Positions 32,797 through 43,965 of a DNA stretch of 64,000 bases are shown piece after piece; position 1 is the stretch's first letter; each line of letters starts with the position of its first letter. The DNA comes from Erythroxylum novogranatense (taxonomy: Eukaryota > Streptophyta > Magnoliopsida > Malpighiales > Erythroxylaceae). The stretch lies in NCBI GenBank assembly GCA_029891385.1, contig CM057232.1:63177824-63241823 (forward strand), in the 5' to 3' direction. Position numbers and translations under genes: made by a program. The notes under the pieces were generated by a model, which saw only the letters and a list, made by a program, of their open reading frames with translations, was not told the origin of the DNA and did no database searches.

Positions 32797-34707
32797 AATG
32801 TCGTGATGATCGTGGATGTTCTAAACTGCTAAGCCTCTCCTTCAGCAGTTCCATCACCTATCTAAGTTGAGCCATCTGCTCCATCTACTCTCTCATCTTA
32901 GCCATTTGCTCCATCTGTTGTCTCATATTAGCCATTTGCTCCATCTTTGCTCTCATCTTAGCCATCCATTTCATGTCCTCTCTCATATTAGTTGCCTGCT
33001 CCATCTACTCTCTCATTTTAGCCATCTACTCTTTCATCTTTGCCACCTGCTCCATCTTCTCTCTCATCTTTGTCACCTGCCCCATCTCCTCTCTGATCTT
33101 TTCCACCTGCTTCATCTCCTCTCTCGTCTTAGTTATCTGCTCCATGTGCTCCATCCATTGATTCACATTAGCCTTTTTCAAATACCCTATCTGCTCCTTC
33201 AATGTGTCCACTATGGCCTGAAACTCAATTACTTCATTGCTTTGCGTAGGCCTAGCAGATGCTGCCGTACTGGATAGGAAAAACATGAATAACATGTATT
33301 TGCATATGAACTTAGCCCAAATATCCTTCCACGGCGGTCCCTACCACCCACAACATCAAGATACGTTTGAGTCTCATCTACAGGTTATTCCTCCTGAGAC
33401 TGTCACTGAATGGTTTGTTGTATTTGGTCCTATTAGAAAGCAATGTTTACATTAGTAAGGTATTATTGTTACAAAATTATAACAAAATTATTAAAATGTA
33501 TTAATTTCACATACATTCAGATCTCTACATCGGGTGTTGATGAATGTCACACTATCATGTTTCTTCGTATGGGTGTGCAAAAACAACTGGATAGGTGTAG
33601 ACTTGATGCCCATTGACGTTTCCTACATGTATAACCTAAATTGTCAGATGTGAACTAAATTTTAAAAAATTTCAGCAATGTTTCATCTATTTTTATGATA
33701 TTTGCCCCCTGTTTAACAAAGAAAATAGCTTAACACAACCATATATCGCACTAGACATTTTTGCCATATTCTTTATGTACAAAACAACAAAGCAAAATAT
33801 ATACAAAATAGGTGTCAAGTTTAGATACTTACAAGTCTATGTGCATGCTAGAAGTGGGTAATTGATCCTCTTATATATACTGGAAGACTCTCACCTCCTG
33901 GGCCTCTACGTCTATTGGTGGAGTTACGCTCTAAGATGGACATTGCCGCAGGTGATATCCAATACTTGAACTAACGAGCCTAAATTTCCTCCGAAATATA
34001 ATGCAGTCATGCTCCAGCCTTGCGTATCGCATTAATTAAGTCCCAATAATGTGTATGAGTTTTTTTTCCCATACTTTATACATGCTGGTGTCGAAAGAAG
34101 AATCCTAGTAAAATTCTTTCTGAAATAAAAAGGAAAAATGATATAACGTAATAATATTTATGTAATTTGTGTATATAAATCAATATAACAAACAAGAAAA
34201 TAAATATTTTTTAAATAAATATTTTTTGTACCTCAAACTCCTGAAAGTAAAATTGCTTTGTGGCCTCAAAAATATTCTTCCACACATAACCCTCAAGTTC
34301 AATCCTTTGCTTAAATGTGGAACTCATATTTCTGGAACTCGGTCCAGACGGAACCAACCTAATATAACAAATTATGTTATACTATGTAAAAACTGATAAA
34401 CCTAACACTTAATAACAAACAAATTATGAGTGATGTGATTTCACTTACTTTTCATTGACAATTGTTAGAAACTTCCTTCCATCAAGTCTTTCAGCTGCAG
34501 GCTGGTGGATGATATATGAGTTGGGTAAGGGGATGTTGTAGTATAAGGAGCAGTAGGTGACGCCTCATCTGCAACTGTCAGCCCTAAAGGCGGAGGAGGT
34601 GAGTCAGTGCAAGCTGTAGACTATGACGAACCACCTTCACAGTAAGTTGCTCCCAATATGGCTCTAAACCTTGGTCGCATAACCTCATGCTGTCGCTTTA
34701 GTCCCAT
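32797..34707 (-). pseudogene. CACTA TNPA-like protein (Transposase_24 type), broken
   Basis: Minus-strand pieces: a Met at about 34707 (MGLKRQHEVMRPRFRAILG) and a Pro-rich part near 34600; 34250-34450 (RLVPSGPSSRNMSSTFKQRI, EGYVWKNIFEATKQFYFQEF); 34050-34110 (MYKVWEKKTHTHYWDLINAI); 33300-33400 (TYLDVVGGRDRRGRIFGLSS). A coiled coil with a repeated M-E-Q-V-x-K-M-R-E unit follows at 32860-33295, and the frame ends SLEHPRSSRH near 32797. These match plant CACTA TNPA-type proteins, which bind subterminal repeats. Introns and several stops are present. It lies downstream of TNP2. Confidence 0.78.
32860..33165 (-). repeat. Imperfect repeats encoding a coiled coil in the TNPA-like gene
   Basis: Plus-strand text repeats CTCCATCT(N)TCTCTCATCTTAGCC-like units of about 30 bp or simple multiples. 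On the coding strand they give heptad-like M-E-Q-[V/M]-x-K-[M/I]-R-E repeats. Confidence 0.8.
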
Positions 34708-35825
34708 TTGTTTACCTGAAATTCAATTTTTTCTAATTCTCTACAAGTATCATTAATACTTTGAAAACAATATTTTACACAATATATAGAGAAGAAAATA
34801 AGGAAATGGAGTTGAAAGTTAACAAATTATTAACGATGTTAAATCAACTTTAACAATATTAAAATTATACATTGTTTAACAAAGTCTTACAGATACAACA
34901 ATAAATCAACTCGAAAGCTTAGTGTAATAATGTATTACATCAAAAAATCACATTGATATAATTAATTTGTTTGATTCCATATGACATGGGAGTCGGTAAA
35001 GGTAAATGAGTCCCCAATGTCTAGATTCCCGAGAAGGGTCCTGGCATGTGCAAACGCACCAATGGAAACAGTGATACTTCTTCCACTAGGTGTAGGCTTT
35101 TGAACACCTTCTTGCAATAGCTTTGAAGCTATAGCTATACTTGTAGAAGAAGTACTAAATGAGTTGCCGCTCTTAGTATGAAGACTAATTCTCTAGATGA
35201 ATTACTAACGGGAACATATTTACCTAAAACATAATCAGTTAAGAAGTTTTGAAACTGTGATATTAGAAAACCGTTAAACAAAAAAAACTACATGTCAATG
35301 CATATGTGATTGTCCAAACGAGGTTTGAGGAAATGATACATTTTTAACAAGACCCAATCTCCCTAATCCTTTATAGGCCATTGTGACATCGCTCTTACCT
35401 CTATCGATATACATGTCCTCGTTGATTTTAAAGAAAGCTTCAATATGTAGGATAGACAATCAAATGAGAATATGTATAATAACTTCAACAAAGGAAATGA
35501 GATATACATAATCAGGAAAGAGACATTGTGCAGATCATACTAAACAGCTTCAAGTAACAGATTAGTCACGGAAGGCAAATGATTCTTAGGATATGATGCA
35601 GTGATATTTCCTGCAGTTTTGATTCCTTAGGTTGGGACAATTTTGCCATATTCCTCCTAACGGAAAGAATTACTACCATCTGGAACCAGTCGCCATGTCG
35701 ACATTCCTTGAATAAGAATTGCAATGAAAGACTTTACATAATATATTGAAATGCAAATAATGTTGTTTTTTGATTAAACTATTCAATTACAAACATAAAT
35801 TAATCGCTATCAAAACTTAATTATA
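34708..35825 (-). other. CACTA inter-gene/intron region, no clear gene
   Basis: A minus-strand stretch at 34970-35150 (KPTPSGRSITVSIGAFAHAR) reads openly and may be an exon of one of the flanking CACTA genes. The rest is AT-rich and unassigned. Confidence 0.4.
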
Positions 35826-36023
35826 AATTATAATCATCTTCTTCTTTGGAAGAATAAGAATCAAACTCTGGTTCGTCTTTAGATCTCTGACCCTCGTCAT
35901 CCTCTCTAGAAGAAATATCGACATATTCATTAGATGGATCGTTCAAAGGTTCATTATCATCATATGTGACAAATGCATTGATAAAAGTGGCATCTTCCTA
36001 AAATGCCTCACTTTCAGGACTAT
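35826..36023 (-). pseudogene. CACTA TNP2-like transposase, acidic C-terminus
   Basis: The minus-strand frame ends DEPEFDSYSSKEEDDYNL with a stop near 35826 and starts at the E4 junction (SPESEAF, then a stop, then YDDNEPLNDPSNEYVDIS). TNP2-type proteins commonly end in an acidic tail. It is the far side of the gene cut by E4; the near side ends KVKSKQNT at 49142. Confidence 0.65.
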
Positions 36024-36257
36024 TGTTGGCCCCCGAATTTTTCTTGTTAAATAAAGCATGATTTCAATAAATTATGAGGTTTGATGGATAAAGTTTTGGA
36101 GCTACTTGTTATGTAAATGTTAGTAGAATTTATCATATGGTTTGGTTGTATTAAAAGTGGTAAGAATTCATAAGGACATTTTAGGCAAGTCACTTAAGGT
36201 TATAAGATATAAGGCTTTTATTGAAGGGAAAAATGGACTTTTTAGAATACTAAAGGG

Positions 36258-36265
36258 TATAAAAA
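36258..36265 (+). promoter_or_regulatory. TATA box in E4 5' LTR
   Basis: TATAAAAA in GGGTATAAAAAGAAG, conserved at 46818-46825, followed by a GA-rich untranslated leader. Confidence 0.65.
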
Positions 36266-36367
36266 GAAGAAGTTATTGTGTTTTGCTTAAAGAGGGAAGA
36301 AGAAGTTGTGGAAGAAGAAGAGAAGAAGAGGAAAACTAGGGTTTGTGGAGATCTTGGAGCTAAACAA

Positions 36368-38047
36368 GTAAGTACAAGACTCAACCCTTCTTGAGTTGTT
36401 GAATGAATCATGTTAGTGATAGATAGAAGTGAAAATGAAGTGGATTACATGAAGTGAGTTGTTGTTGAATGGTGTATGAAAATGTTGCAATCTTTTAGGT
36501 TTAATGATTATGTTGTGTTTGTGAATGATTTTATGTTGAAATGAGTTTAGAAATGAAGTAGGAATGATGATTTAGGCTTAAGATTACTTATTTGTGAAAT
36601 ATGGGAAGAATGTAGACGAAGAATGTCAAAAAATGAGTTTTCAGGAGGTTTCTGGTCACGCATGTCGCGGCGCGCGCGAGCGTCATTGTCATAACCTGTG
36701 TGAGCGTCCTCGTCACGGCGAGCTTCTGGGTTTCACAGCAGCAAGTTCCAATTTTGTCGCCGCGGCGAGCTCAACTTTCCTACACAGACATGTTTTGGTA
36801 TTTTGGACATAACTTTTTATTTAGATGTCCAAATGAAGTGATTTTTGATTCGTTGTAAAATAGAGACAAAGGTCTACAAGTTTTATGAAGAAAAGAAGTT
36901 TTAATTCTATTTATAAATATCTCAATTTTTGAATGGAATTGGAGTATATAATATAGTCTCGACATAAGGATAGTCCCGATATGTTTGGAGTATAACTTTC
37001 GAATTTTTGAAACAAATTGAATGATTTTAGAGTCATTAGAAACTTAAGACATTGGGGAAAATTTTTCTAGAAGAGAATATTACCAGATTTTGTCATTTAC
37101 TTGATCATAGTGATCATGGAAAATTGACCCGAATGTTTGGACTTTTGGAAGAGTTTGAGTTTTTAGAATTTATCTTAGTGAATGTGCAATATATAGGTCC
37201 TGAAATTGTATTCCTATTGAATGGGAATTTTGCATTTGATAAAAGGAATCAAGAGGATCAAGAGGAGCGACATCTTTTAAGCATGTATCCAAGCAAGGAA
37301 TTCAGGTGGGTTTCATGTTTATAATTTAGTAATGAGCCAATAATGTTTTCTTCTAAATCAAGAATGATTTCAATTACTTCATAAATGTTGTTTTTGTTTC
37401 TTTTGAATGATTTGCAAAATTGTTACATGTTTATGTATATGAACTTTGTTGATGAATTTCAAATAAAGATGGGAATGTAATGAAACATTTTATGTTACGC
37501 CTTGGAAAATTCATAGCATTTTGTATATTCGGAAAAGAAGAAAGGGCATGAAAGTATGAAAGCATTTGATAAAATGATTTGAGCATGAAATGAATATGTG
37601 CTTTGTTTAGGCAAGAGAGGAACATTTCATTAGTCACGTGCATGTCGACATATAACCTTCTCCCGGCTGCCCGCTTGAGGCCACGAAATCCTGAGAAATC
37701 AGACTTGTTTTGTTCATGGTATAAACTTCGGTTTATCCATTTTGTTCCACGGAACTCTCAAGCCATTTGTTTGTGCTTTGCATTTTTGAATTGTCAGGTA
37801 TGTTGCATAGATTGAGTGTGCTGTATTGATGGTTAAACGGATATGTTGAGTTGATGTGATGACATTTTTAACTATGAGTTTTGAATTCAAAATTTCGAAT
37901 TTCACTGAGAATTTGGGAACAAAACATTTTATGAATTCATTATGACTTTTATATGGCAAATGAACACTTTAATGGTTTTGCTTATTATTCTTTATAAACT
38001 TGTTACCCACGAGCTTTAAGATCACCTCCTTCCGTCCCCACCTTCAG
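36368..38047 (+). other. Putative intron within E4 5' LTR leader
   Basis: Starts GTAAGTA about 105 bp after the TATA box and ends after a pyrimidine-rich run with CTTCAG, followed by GT. The matching interval in the other LTR is 46947-48595 (ending TTTAG). Prediction only. Confidence 0.35.
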
Positions 38048-38536
38048 GTGTTGAACAAGAGATGGAGTGAAAGAGAGTCAAGGCATCACTCCCAATTTGC
38101 TTATGTTGTAATTTGAGTTATTTATGTAAAATACAAGGATTTGTCACTTTTCAAGGATTTCTAGTTCATGTAACTTTTATCTTTTGAGATTTTGAATTAT
38201 TGTTGTAATTGTGGCTTGGAATGCCTTTAGAGCTTGTAAAAATCTATTCTATTGATGTTAAGAAATTATGAATTATGTATGGATGATGTTGAGTGGAAGT
38301 ATGCATTTGAGAATATGAATCAGGTTGAGTGGAACTTTGGTATACTTGAGGAAGTTATCGATTTGATATGAATATTTTGATTGTGAATTGTTGTTACATA
38401 CATATATATATAAGCGAGATGTGTTATGGAAAAAGGAACATAGAAATGGTATGAGACTTTAAGCATCATGATATTTTAGATTACGCCAACATTTATGGCT
38501 CAATGGTTGGACTCCGAAAACGAGGCTCATCATGTT

Positions 38537-38548
38537 TGGTATCAGAGC
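38537..38548 (+). other. E4 primer-binding site
   Basis: TGGTATCAGAGC, 4 bp after the LTR end GGCTCATCA. Confidence 0.8.
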
Positions 38549-38632
38549 AAGAAAAGATTACAAGGAACCACGCTTAAGTATGATGCTATTTTATTTCTGA
38601 GGTTGGGTTCTGAAAATGAGGCCCAGTATTTG

Positions 38633-38644
38633 TGGTATCAGAAC
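38633..38644 (+). other. Second PBS-like site in E4
   Basis: TGGTATCAGAAC in a second copy of about 45 bp around the first PBS (GGTTGG..TCTGAAAATGAGGCCC against GGTTGGACTCCGAAAACGAG). Confidence 0.6.
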
Positions 38645-41287
38645 GCCAGCATTATGATCTTGCATGGGTGCATGTGTATGAGTTACACACATAAGCAATT
38701 GTTAAGAATTTGAGGTGAGAAAATGATGATACTCTTTCATGATACGAGAAAAAAGAAAGTTGCGGATAATTAGAAAGGAGAAATAGTGGATGGGTAAACA
38801 TAACAGATAATGATTCAATGCAATTGTATTGGAGGATGTATTATTGAACATGACAGCAATATTGTACTGTGGTGATATGTTTTCGAAAGTGATATAGATA
38901 CGAATGTATTGCAATGGATTGTTTGAGAAATATAGGGATATAAGTATACATGATGAGATTAGAGTGTATAAGTAGAGTGCAATGGAAACATAACCTTGTT
39001 ATGATCTTAAGACAAGGAAATAGGAACCGTAGTGGTTGTTCGATTAATACGATAAGAGTGATGATCCGTAGTAAGAAGAAATTAGTGGAATTGAGGTCAG
39101 AATTTCATAATGATTATGCATCGATAATTTAGAATTGATTGAGGATATACATGAGGAAGATGAAATGAATGATAATTAGAAAATGAGACAGAAGTGAGGA
39201 AATAGAGAAAGGGAAATGAAGTAAACATAAATGACTTTATATGAGATGAATGAAATGATATGTAGTATGGGGAAAAATTTACAAATGCATATAAATGGGA
39301 TCTTATGCATGAATATGATTAAGAAAAAGGATGAAGAACTAAATGAGAAGAGTAGATGCACTCAATATGGTAATTGACTTATTATGAAATGATATAGCAT
39401 GAGAAAAGGTGAATTCTACAAAAACTAGAATAAAATTGGTGTTAGTATGTTTGATACAGAGAGAACTGTTGTCTAAGATCAATGAAGATCAAGGTATCAA
39501 TTGTGTAAGATGTAAATTGGTGATTTTAAGGAGTAAATCTGTGAACAGAATGGCATGACTTTGACGGTGCCTAGCCAAGCATATGCGACAGCAAGTATGT
39601 TCGTTACTCCATTGAGTTTTGAGTGACTTGAATATTATCACCTTTTGAGGATGAGAGAAATTGGTCTTCTCGAGGGATTAAAAGTAGCTGATGATAGCAC
39701 ATGATTGATAAAGATTTATATGAATAGTATATATGATAGTAGCAAGAAACTCTCTTTTGAAGAAGAATTTCACTAAGTTAGATTCAGCAAATCAGATAGT
39801 TTATATTAAGAATGATCAATGAAAGAACTAATCAAAAAGGAATATGTAATGATTCAAAAGTGAGTATTGGAGTCCTATCCCTAACGGAGACTCAAGCAAA
39901 AGAGGTTGAATATATTACTGAGAATGTATGTATTTTTGTTTGATGTAAAGGATCCAACTATGCGAGTGGATTCCTAAATTTGAGGAGACATTAATTGCCA
40001 ATATTAGGAGTATATAGGCTCACGTTATGTTCAGGGTAAATATGTTCGGGAGATGTAAATTTTATCCGATGAAGGTGTGACAAGCACAGGAAGCTAAGAT
40101 TGCAAATAAACTAGAGTGTGAGGAGAAATGAGTATAAATGAGCAGACATTAGAATACGTCAACGCAAAATATGAGGAAATCTAAAGAATGGAGAAAATTA
40201 GTCAAGAAAGGTAAGACAATTGGGAAATTGAAAATAACAAGAGGTAATATTTCCTCGTTGAGGAATCAGTTATTTGAGGAATTACTAGAACCAGTTGTGG
40301 ATATATGGAGTTTTGACAATATTTTTTCAAGTTAACAAATTCCACGACAATACTATGATATTGAAGATTAAAGCAATCCAAGCGAAGTTTGATGATATGT
40401 TAAGTGTATTCGAAGAGTTGAAAAGAATAGTCTAAATACTTGAGGAAAAATGAGAAAATCGTACGAGGGACGAAGGTAAAGAAAATTTTGAGGAATTATA
40501 ACACCGATATTAATTATATTGTATGGATTTGGAGATTCAGCAGTATACAATGATGTTTGCATAAGAGATTATGATAAGATCCACGCAGTAAAATGAAGTG
40601 AATTCATGTGCATGGGAACAATTGAAACCTCATAGGTTGATTGTTGATACATGAATTGAAACTTGCTGCTGTAGTGATTACTTGAAAGTTGGAGACATTA
40701 TATGTACAGAAATATTTTGACTGTGTGTAAGATATACAGATCATGAAACTTAAGGTACTTATTGAGTTGAAAGAATTTAATACGAGATTGAGACAATGGA
40801 TAGAGTTATTGGAAGATTATGTTGTATAAATGAGTACAAAAATGGTAAGGCTAGTGTTGTAATCAGCATTGAAGTGAAGTATGAATTCAGATATAGAGGT
40901 TATCAGATCTAGTGCAATAAAGAGTGCTAAATGGAGTCGAATTTAGGGCAAAATGAAGTGTCATTAGTCACTGAAAATGTAAGATTAGTTTCATATGAAC
41001 AAAGCTCAAATTGAGGATTTAGAAATTGTGAACCTTACTAAGAAATAAAAAATGAATGTGAATTTTGAGTTCAAGGAGGAAAAAAGATACTGGGTGATTG
41101 AGATAAGAAGTATGCATATCGGCAAAGAAGATTGAGCAAAGAGACTGTTAGAAAAGTAAAGTGGTGATTTAAGCTATATATCCTAGAAGAAATATGTCAA
41201 GTGACTAAAAGTTTGAATTGTCGACGGTTTTAACTGTCGGAGATATGCTTGAAGTTTATAGGTTGGAGTTCATAGGAACATAAGACT
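38645..41287 (+). other. E4 internal region, left of E5, no gene
   Basis: About 2.6 kb, A/G-rich on the plus strand, stops in all frames. No gag, protease, RT or integrase motif was recognised. Confidence 0.6.
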
Positions 41288-41413
41288 GTTGGAAGCCATT
41301 CTAGCTGTTGTATAATTGATATGACTGTTCCTTAATATCCTCCTTTCCATTTGTAGCTAATTGAACCGTTGGAGTGTTTTCGCTGTACTCATAAGTCGAC
41401 TTGTCAAGTGTAT
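41288..41413 (-). repeat. Inverted segment of E5 LTR sequence in the left LTR
   Basis: Reverse complement of 45116-45242 with a few changes. The sequence on its right (CTATTTTTCTTCAAG) is in normal orientation in both LTRs. Confidence 0.88.
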
Positions 41414-41989
41414 ATACTATTTTTCTTCAAGTATAAAGAGTGGATGATTGATGAAGAGTGTACGGACATTCTACAAGTGAAAATACTCTTCTATTGCTAC
41501 AAAATTGCTCATTATTGTTCTTATCTTGACACACCATTGTATTGAGCTTTGTTCTTCAATATTTATATTATTTCTCTTACAATTTAAGTGACTAGTGAAA
41601 AGTCACTTGTGAGGTAGGATTTGTGCCGGAAAACAAATCGGTTGTAAAGGTAGCTTGAGCCGGAAATCAAGTGGTGTTGGTAGGATTTGTGCCGGAAGAC
41701 AAATCATTTGTAAAGGTAGCTTGAGCCAGAAATCAAGCGGTATTGTAAGAGTTCACACTAAACTAAAAAGTGTGCAGTAAAGTGGTTTGCCAAATCCTAA
41801 GTGGGAACTTAGGTAGAGGACGTAGTTCTTAACACCGAACCTCTATAAAAACAGTGTTTGCTCTTCTTCCCTACTCTTTACATTTAGATTTGATTAAATT
41901 GTTTTTGTGTGAATTAACTTCTGATTTTATTGTAGAAAATTACAAAAAGCTTAAAGATCTATTCAACTCTCCCTTCTAGATCGCTTACA
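41414..41989 (+). repeat. E5 5' LTR, direct part
   Basis: Matches 45243-45816. Contains TATAAAG (41432-41438), the hairpin series (41586-41813), TATAAAA (41844-41850) and the end TCGCTTACA. Confidence 0.9.
41586..41813 (+). other. Seven consecutive hairpins in E5 5' LTR
   Basis: Perfect stems at 41586-41608 (AAGTGACT/AGTCACTT), 41618-41639 (GATTTG/CAAATC), 41654-41671 (CTTGA/TCAAG), 41684-41705 (GATTTG/CAAATC), 41720-41737 (CTTGA/TCAAG), 41754-41774 (CACACT/AGTGTG) and 41796-41813 (CCTAAGT/ACTTAGG). Loops of the second to fourth share GCCGGAA; the fifth has GCCAGAA. The second and third hairpins recur as the fourth and fifth, a 66-bp tandem duplication. Present in the right LTR at 45414-45640. 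Confidence 0.8.
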
Positions 41990-41991
41990 AT

Positions 41992-42003
41992 TGGTATCAG
42001 AGC
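41992..42003 (+). other. E5 primer-binding site
   Basis: TGGTATCAGAGC, 2 bp after the LTR. Confidence 0.93.
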
Positions 42004-42018
42004 AGAAGTATCCAGGGA

Positions 42019-43706
42019 TGCCACACAATAATCTAGCGGAAGAAGGTAACACAAATAATCGCCCTCCTATGTTTAATGGTACTAACTATTCTTCTTGAAA
42101 AAATCCTATGAAGTATCACATTATAAGCGAGGGAGTAGAATACTGAAAGATTATCATTTTTGGTCCACAAGCTCCTTTAAAAGAAAATGGTGAGTTAAAA
42201 ATGGAGATAGAGTACGACGACAATGATTGGAAGCAAGCATACATCAACGCAAAGGCTATAAAACTGATTTATTGTGCTCTCACGATTGAGGAAAGAAATC
42301 AGGTGAACTCATGTACGAGTGCTAAAGAAATGTGAGAAAGACTACACATCACTCATGAAGGAACCAATCAAGTTCGAGAGACAAAAATCAACATGCTTCT
42401 CCAAGACTATGAAATGTTTGTCATGAAGGAAGGTGAGTCTATTTCTATTATGCTTGATCGTTTTGCAGAAATCATAAATGAATTAGGCAACCTTGGAAAG
42501 CATATGACGGATAGCGAGAAGGTGAAGAAAATTCTTTGCTCACTACCGAAGGAATGGGACTCACAAGTCACCGCCATTATGGAATCCAAGGATCTAAATC
42601 ATTTGGAATTCAACGCCTTGGTGGGATCACTTATCAAATATGAGATCATTCTCAAATCCAGAGGAGGTAGAGGTAAGTCACAAAAGTCAATTGCTTTAAA
42701 GGCTAATATTTCTTCTCTTGATGAAAGTGATGAAGAAGAAGATGATGAAGAAATAGCAATGTACGCTAGAAATTTAAGAAAATTCAAAAGACTTATCAAA
42801 AGTCGGAGGAAAGAATTAAATGGTGGAAGAAATGGAGAAAGAAAGAGGTTTGCCGTGGAAAGAAAATCAAAAGGGTATGATGAAAAGAAAAGCAATGAAG
42901 AATGTTGGAAATGTGGAAAAGGGGGACATCATGCAAGAGAATGCAAGAGCACATCTTCCACATCCAATTTCCAGAAAAGTGACAAATACGACAAAGGGAA
43001 AAAGAAAATTAGCCTAGTAGCTACTTGGAGTGATGATGAGGAAGCATACCAAAGCAATGATGAAAAAAACTTGGCACTTATGGCAAATAGCTCATCAAGT
43101 GATGATGAAAATGAGGTAACTTTCAATGAACAAGATCTAAGAGATTCTTTTGATGATTTACAAGCTGATTTTGAAGAAGCTATTGAGATTAACAAAAAAT
43201 TGAGAAAGAAAATGAGAATTGGTTGCTGAAAATAATGCCTTACATGAGACTATTGATGATTTAGATAGTCCAAAGGGAGATCATTCTACATGCCTTGCTG
43301 AAAAAGAAAATCTTATTTGTGAGCTTGATAGACTTAGAAAGGAACTTTCTTATGTAGTTGGAAAATTTGCAAATGGAAATGAAAAGTTTGAAAAATTGTT
43401 ATCTTTGCAAAATATCCAATTTCTAAACATGGATTAGGATATGATCCCTTTAATAGAGATTGTTTCTTGATTTCAAAATTCACTAAGGATGGAAAAGTTG
43501 CTCAATGTGCTAGATGCTTGAAAGATGGTCATATAGAAATTGTTTGTAAAAGTATTAGGAGATGTATCAATGTTAAGAAAATTTGGGTGATTAAAGGTAC
43601 AACACCTCCTAATGTGGTTTATATGACTAACCAAAATGGACCCAAGATGGCTTGGGTACCAATGAGAAGAAAGGATGTTTCAGTTGTAGGTACAAGCAAG
43701 GAATAA
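42019..43706 (+). pseudogene. E5 copia gag, with nonsense mutations
   Basis: It opens at an ATG at 42019 (MPHNNLAEEGN, NRPPMFNGTNYSS) and is interrupted by three TGA codons, each where related Gag proteins have Trp. The longest clean part (42393-43229, 278 residues) holds the UBN2-type gag core (LLQDYEMFVMKEGESI, LPKEWDSQVTAIMES), an acidic stretch and the CCHC knuckle CWKCGKGGHHARECK. The frame shifts near 43220 and continues with a predicted coiled coil (43219-43437) and a Cys-containing stretch (43467-43706). Gag forms the particle; this copy is truncated by stops. Confidence 0.88.
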
Positions 43707-43965
43707 AAATCAACTAAGCACATGGTATATTGATAGTGGATGTTCAAGGCATATGAGTGGAGACAAGACTCTATTTGCATAAATTAAACCAAAAAAAAAT
43801 CAAGGATATGTCACATTTGGAGACAACAATAAAGGTAAAGTCATTGGTGTTGGTAAAGTGGGTAAGGAACCTTTACCTACCATTGACAATGTTTTGCTTG
43901 TTGATGGCTTGAAACATAATTTGTTAAGTGTTTCTCAATTATGCTTCTTTTCTTTTTGTACTCTT
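43707..43965 (+). pseudogene. E5 copia protease fragment
   Basis: WYIDSGCSRHMSGDKTLFA, a stop, then GYVTFGDNNKGKVIGVGKVG and LKHNLLSVSQLC. This is the copia aspartic protease with D-S-G active site. It is cut off after SQLC; no integrase follows. Confidence 0.85.

Larger units (their letters stand above)
36024..38532 (+). repeat. E4 5' LTR
   Basis: Pairs with 46584-49081, with frequent differences including indels (an extra GATTTTGACGAATCTTGGAG block in the right copy near 46918). TATA at 36258-36265, then a GA-rich leader, then a donor-like CAAGTAAGTA at 36366 and an acceptor-like CTTCAGGT at 38043. Confidence 0.88.

Noticed and set aside
32867..33277. Plus-strand frame rich in His-Leu-Ser repeats
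   Set aside because: Antisense reading of the coiled-coil repeats of the TNPA-like gene on the minus strand.
36142..36339. 65-residue Lys/Arg-rich frame in the E4 LTR (also 46702-46899)
   Set aside because: It spans the TATA box and GA-rich leader; composition explains it.
37052..37324. 90-residue frame in the E4 5' LTR, also present in the 3' LTR (47590-47871)
   Set aside because: Its presence in both LTRs only reflects LTR duplication; no recognised domain, and it lies inside the putative intron.
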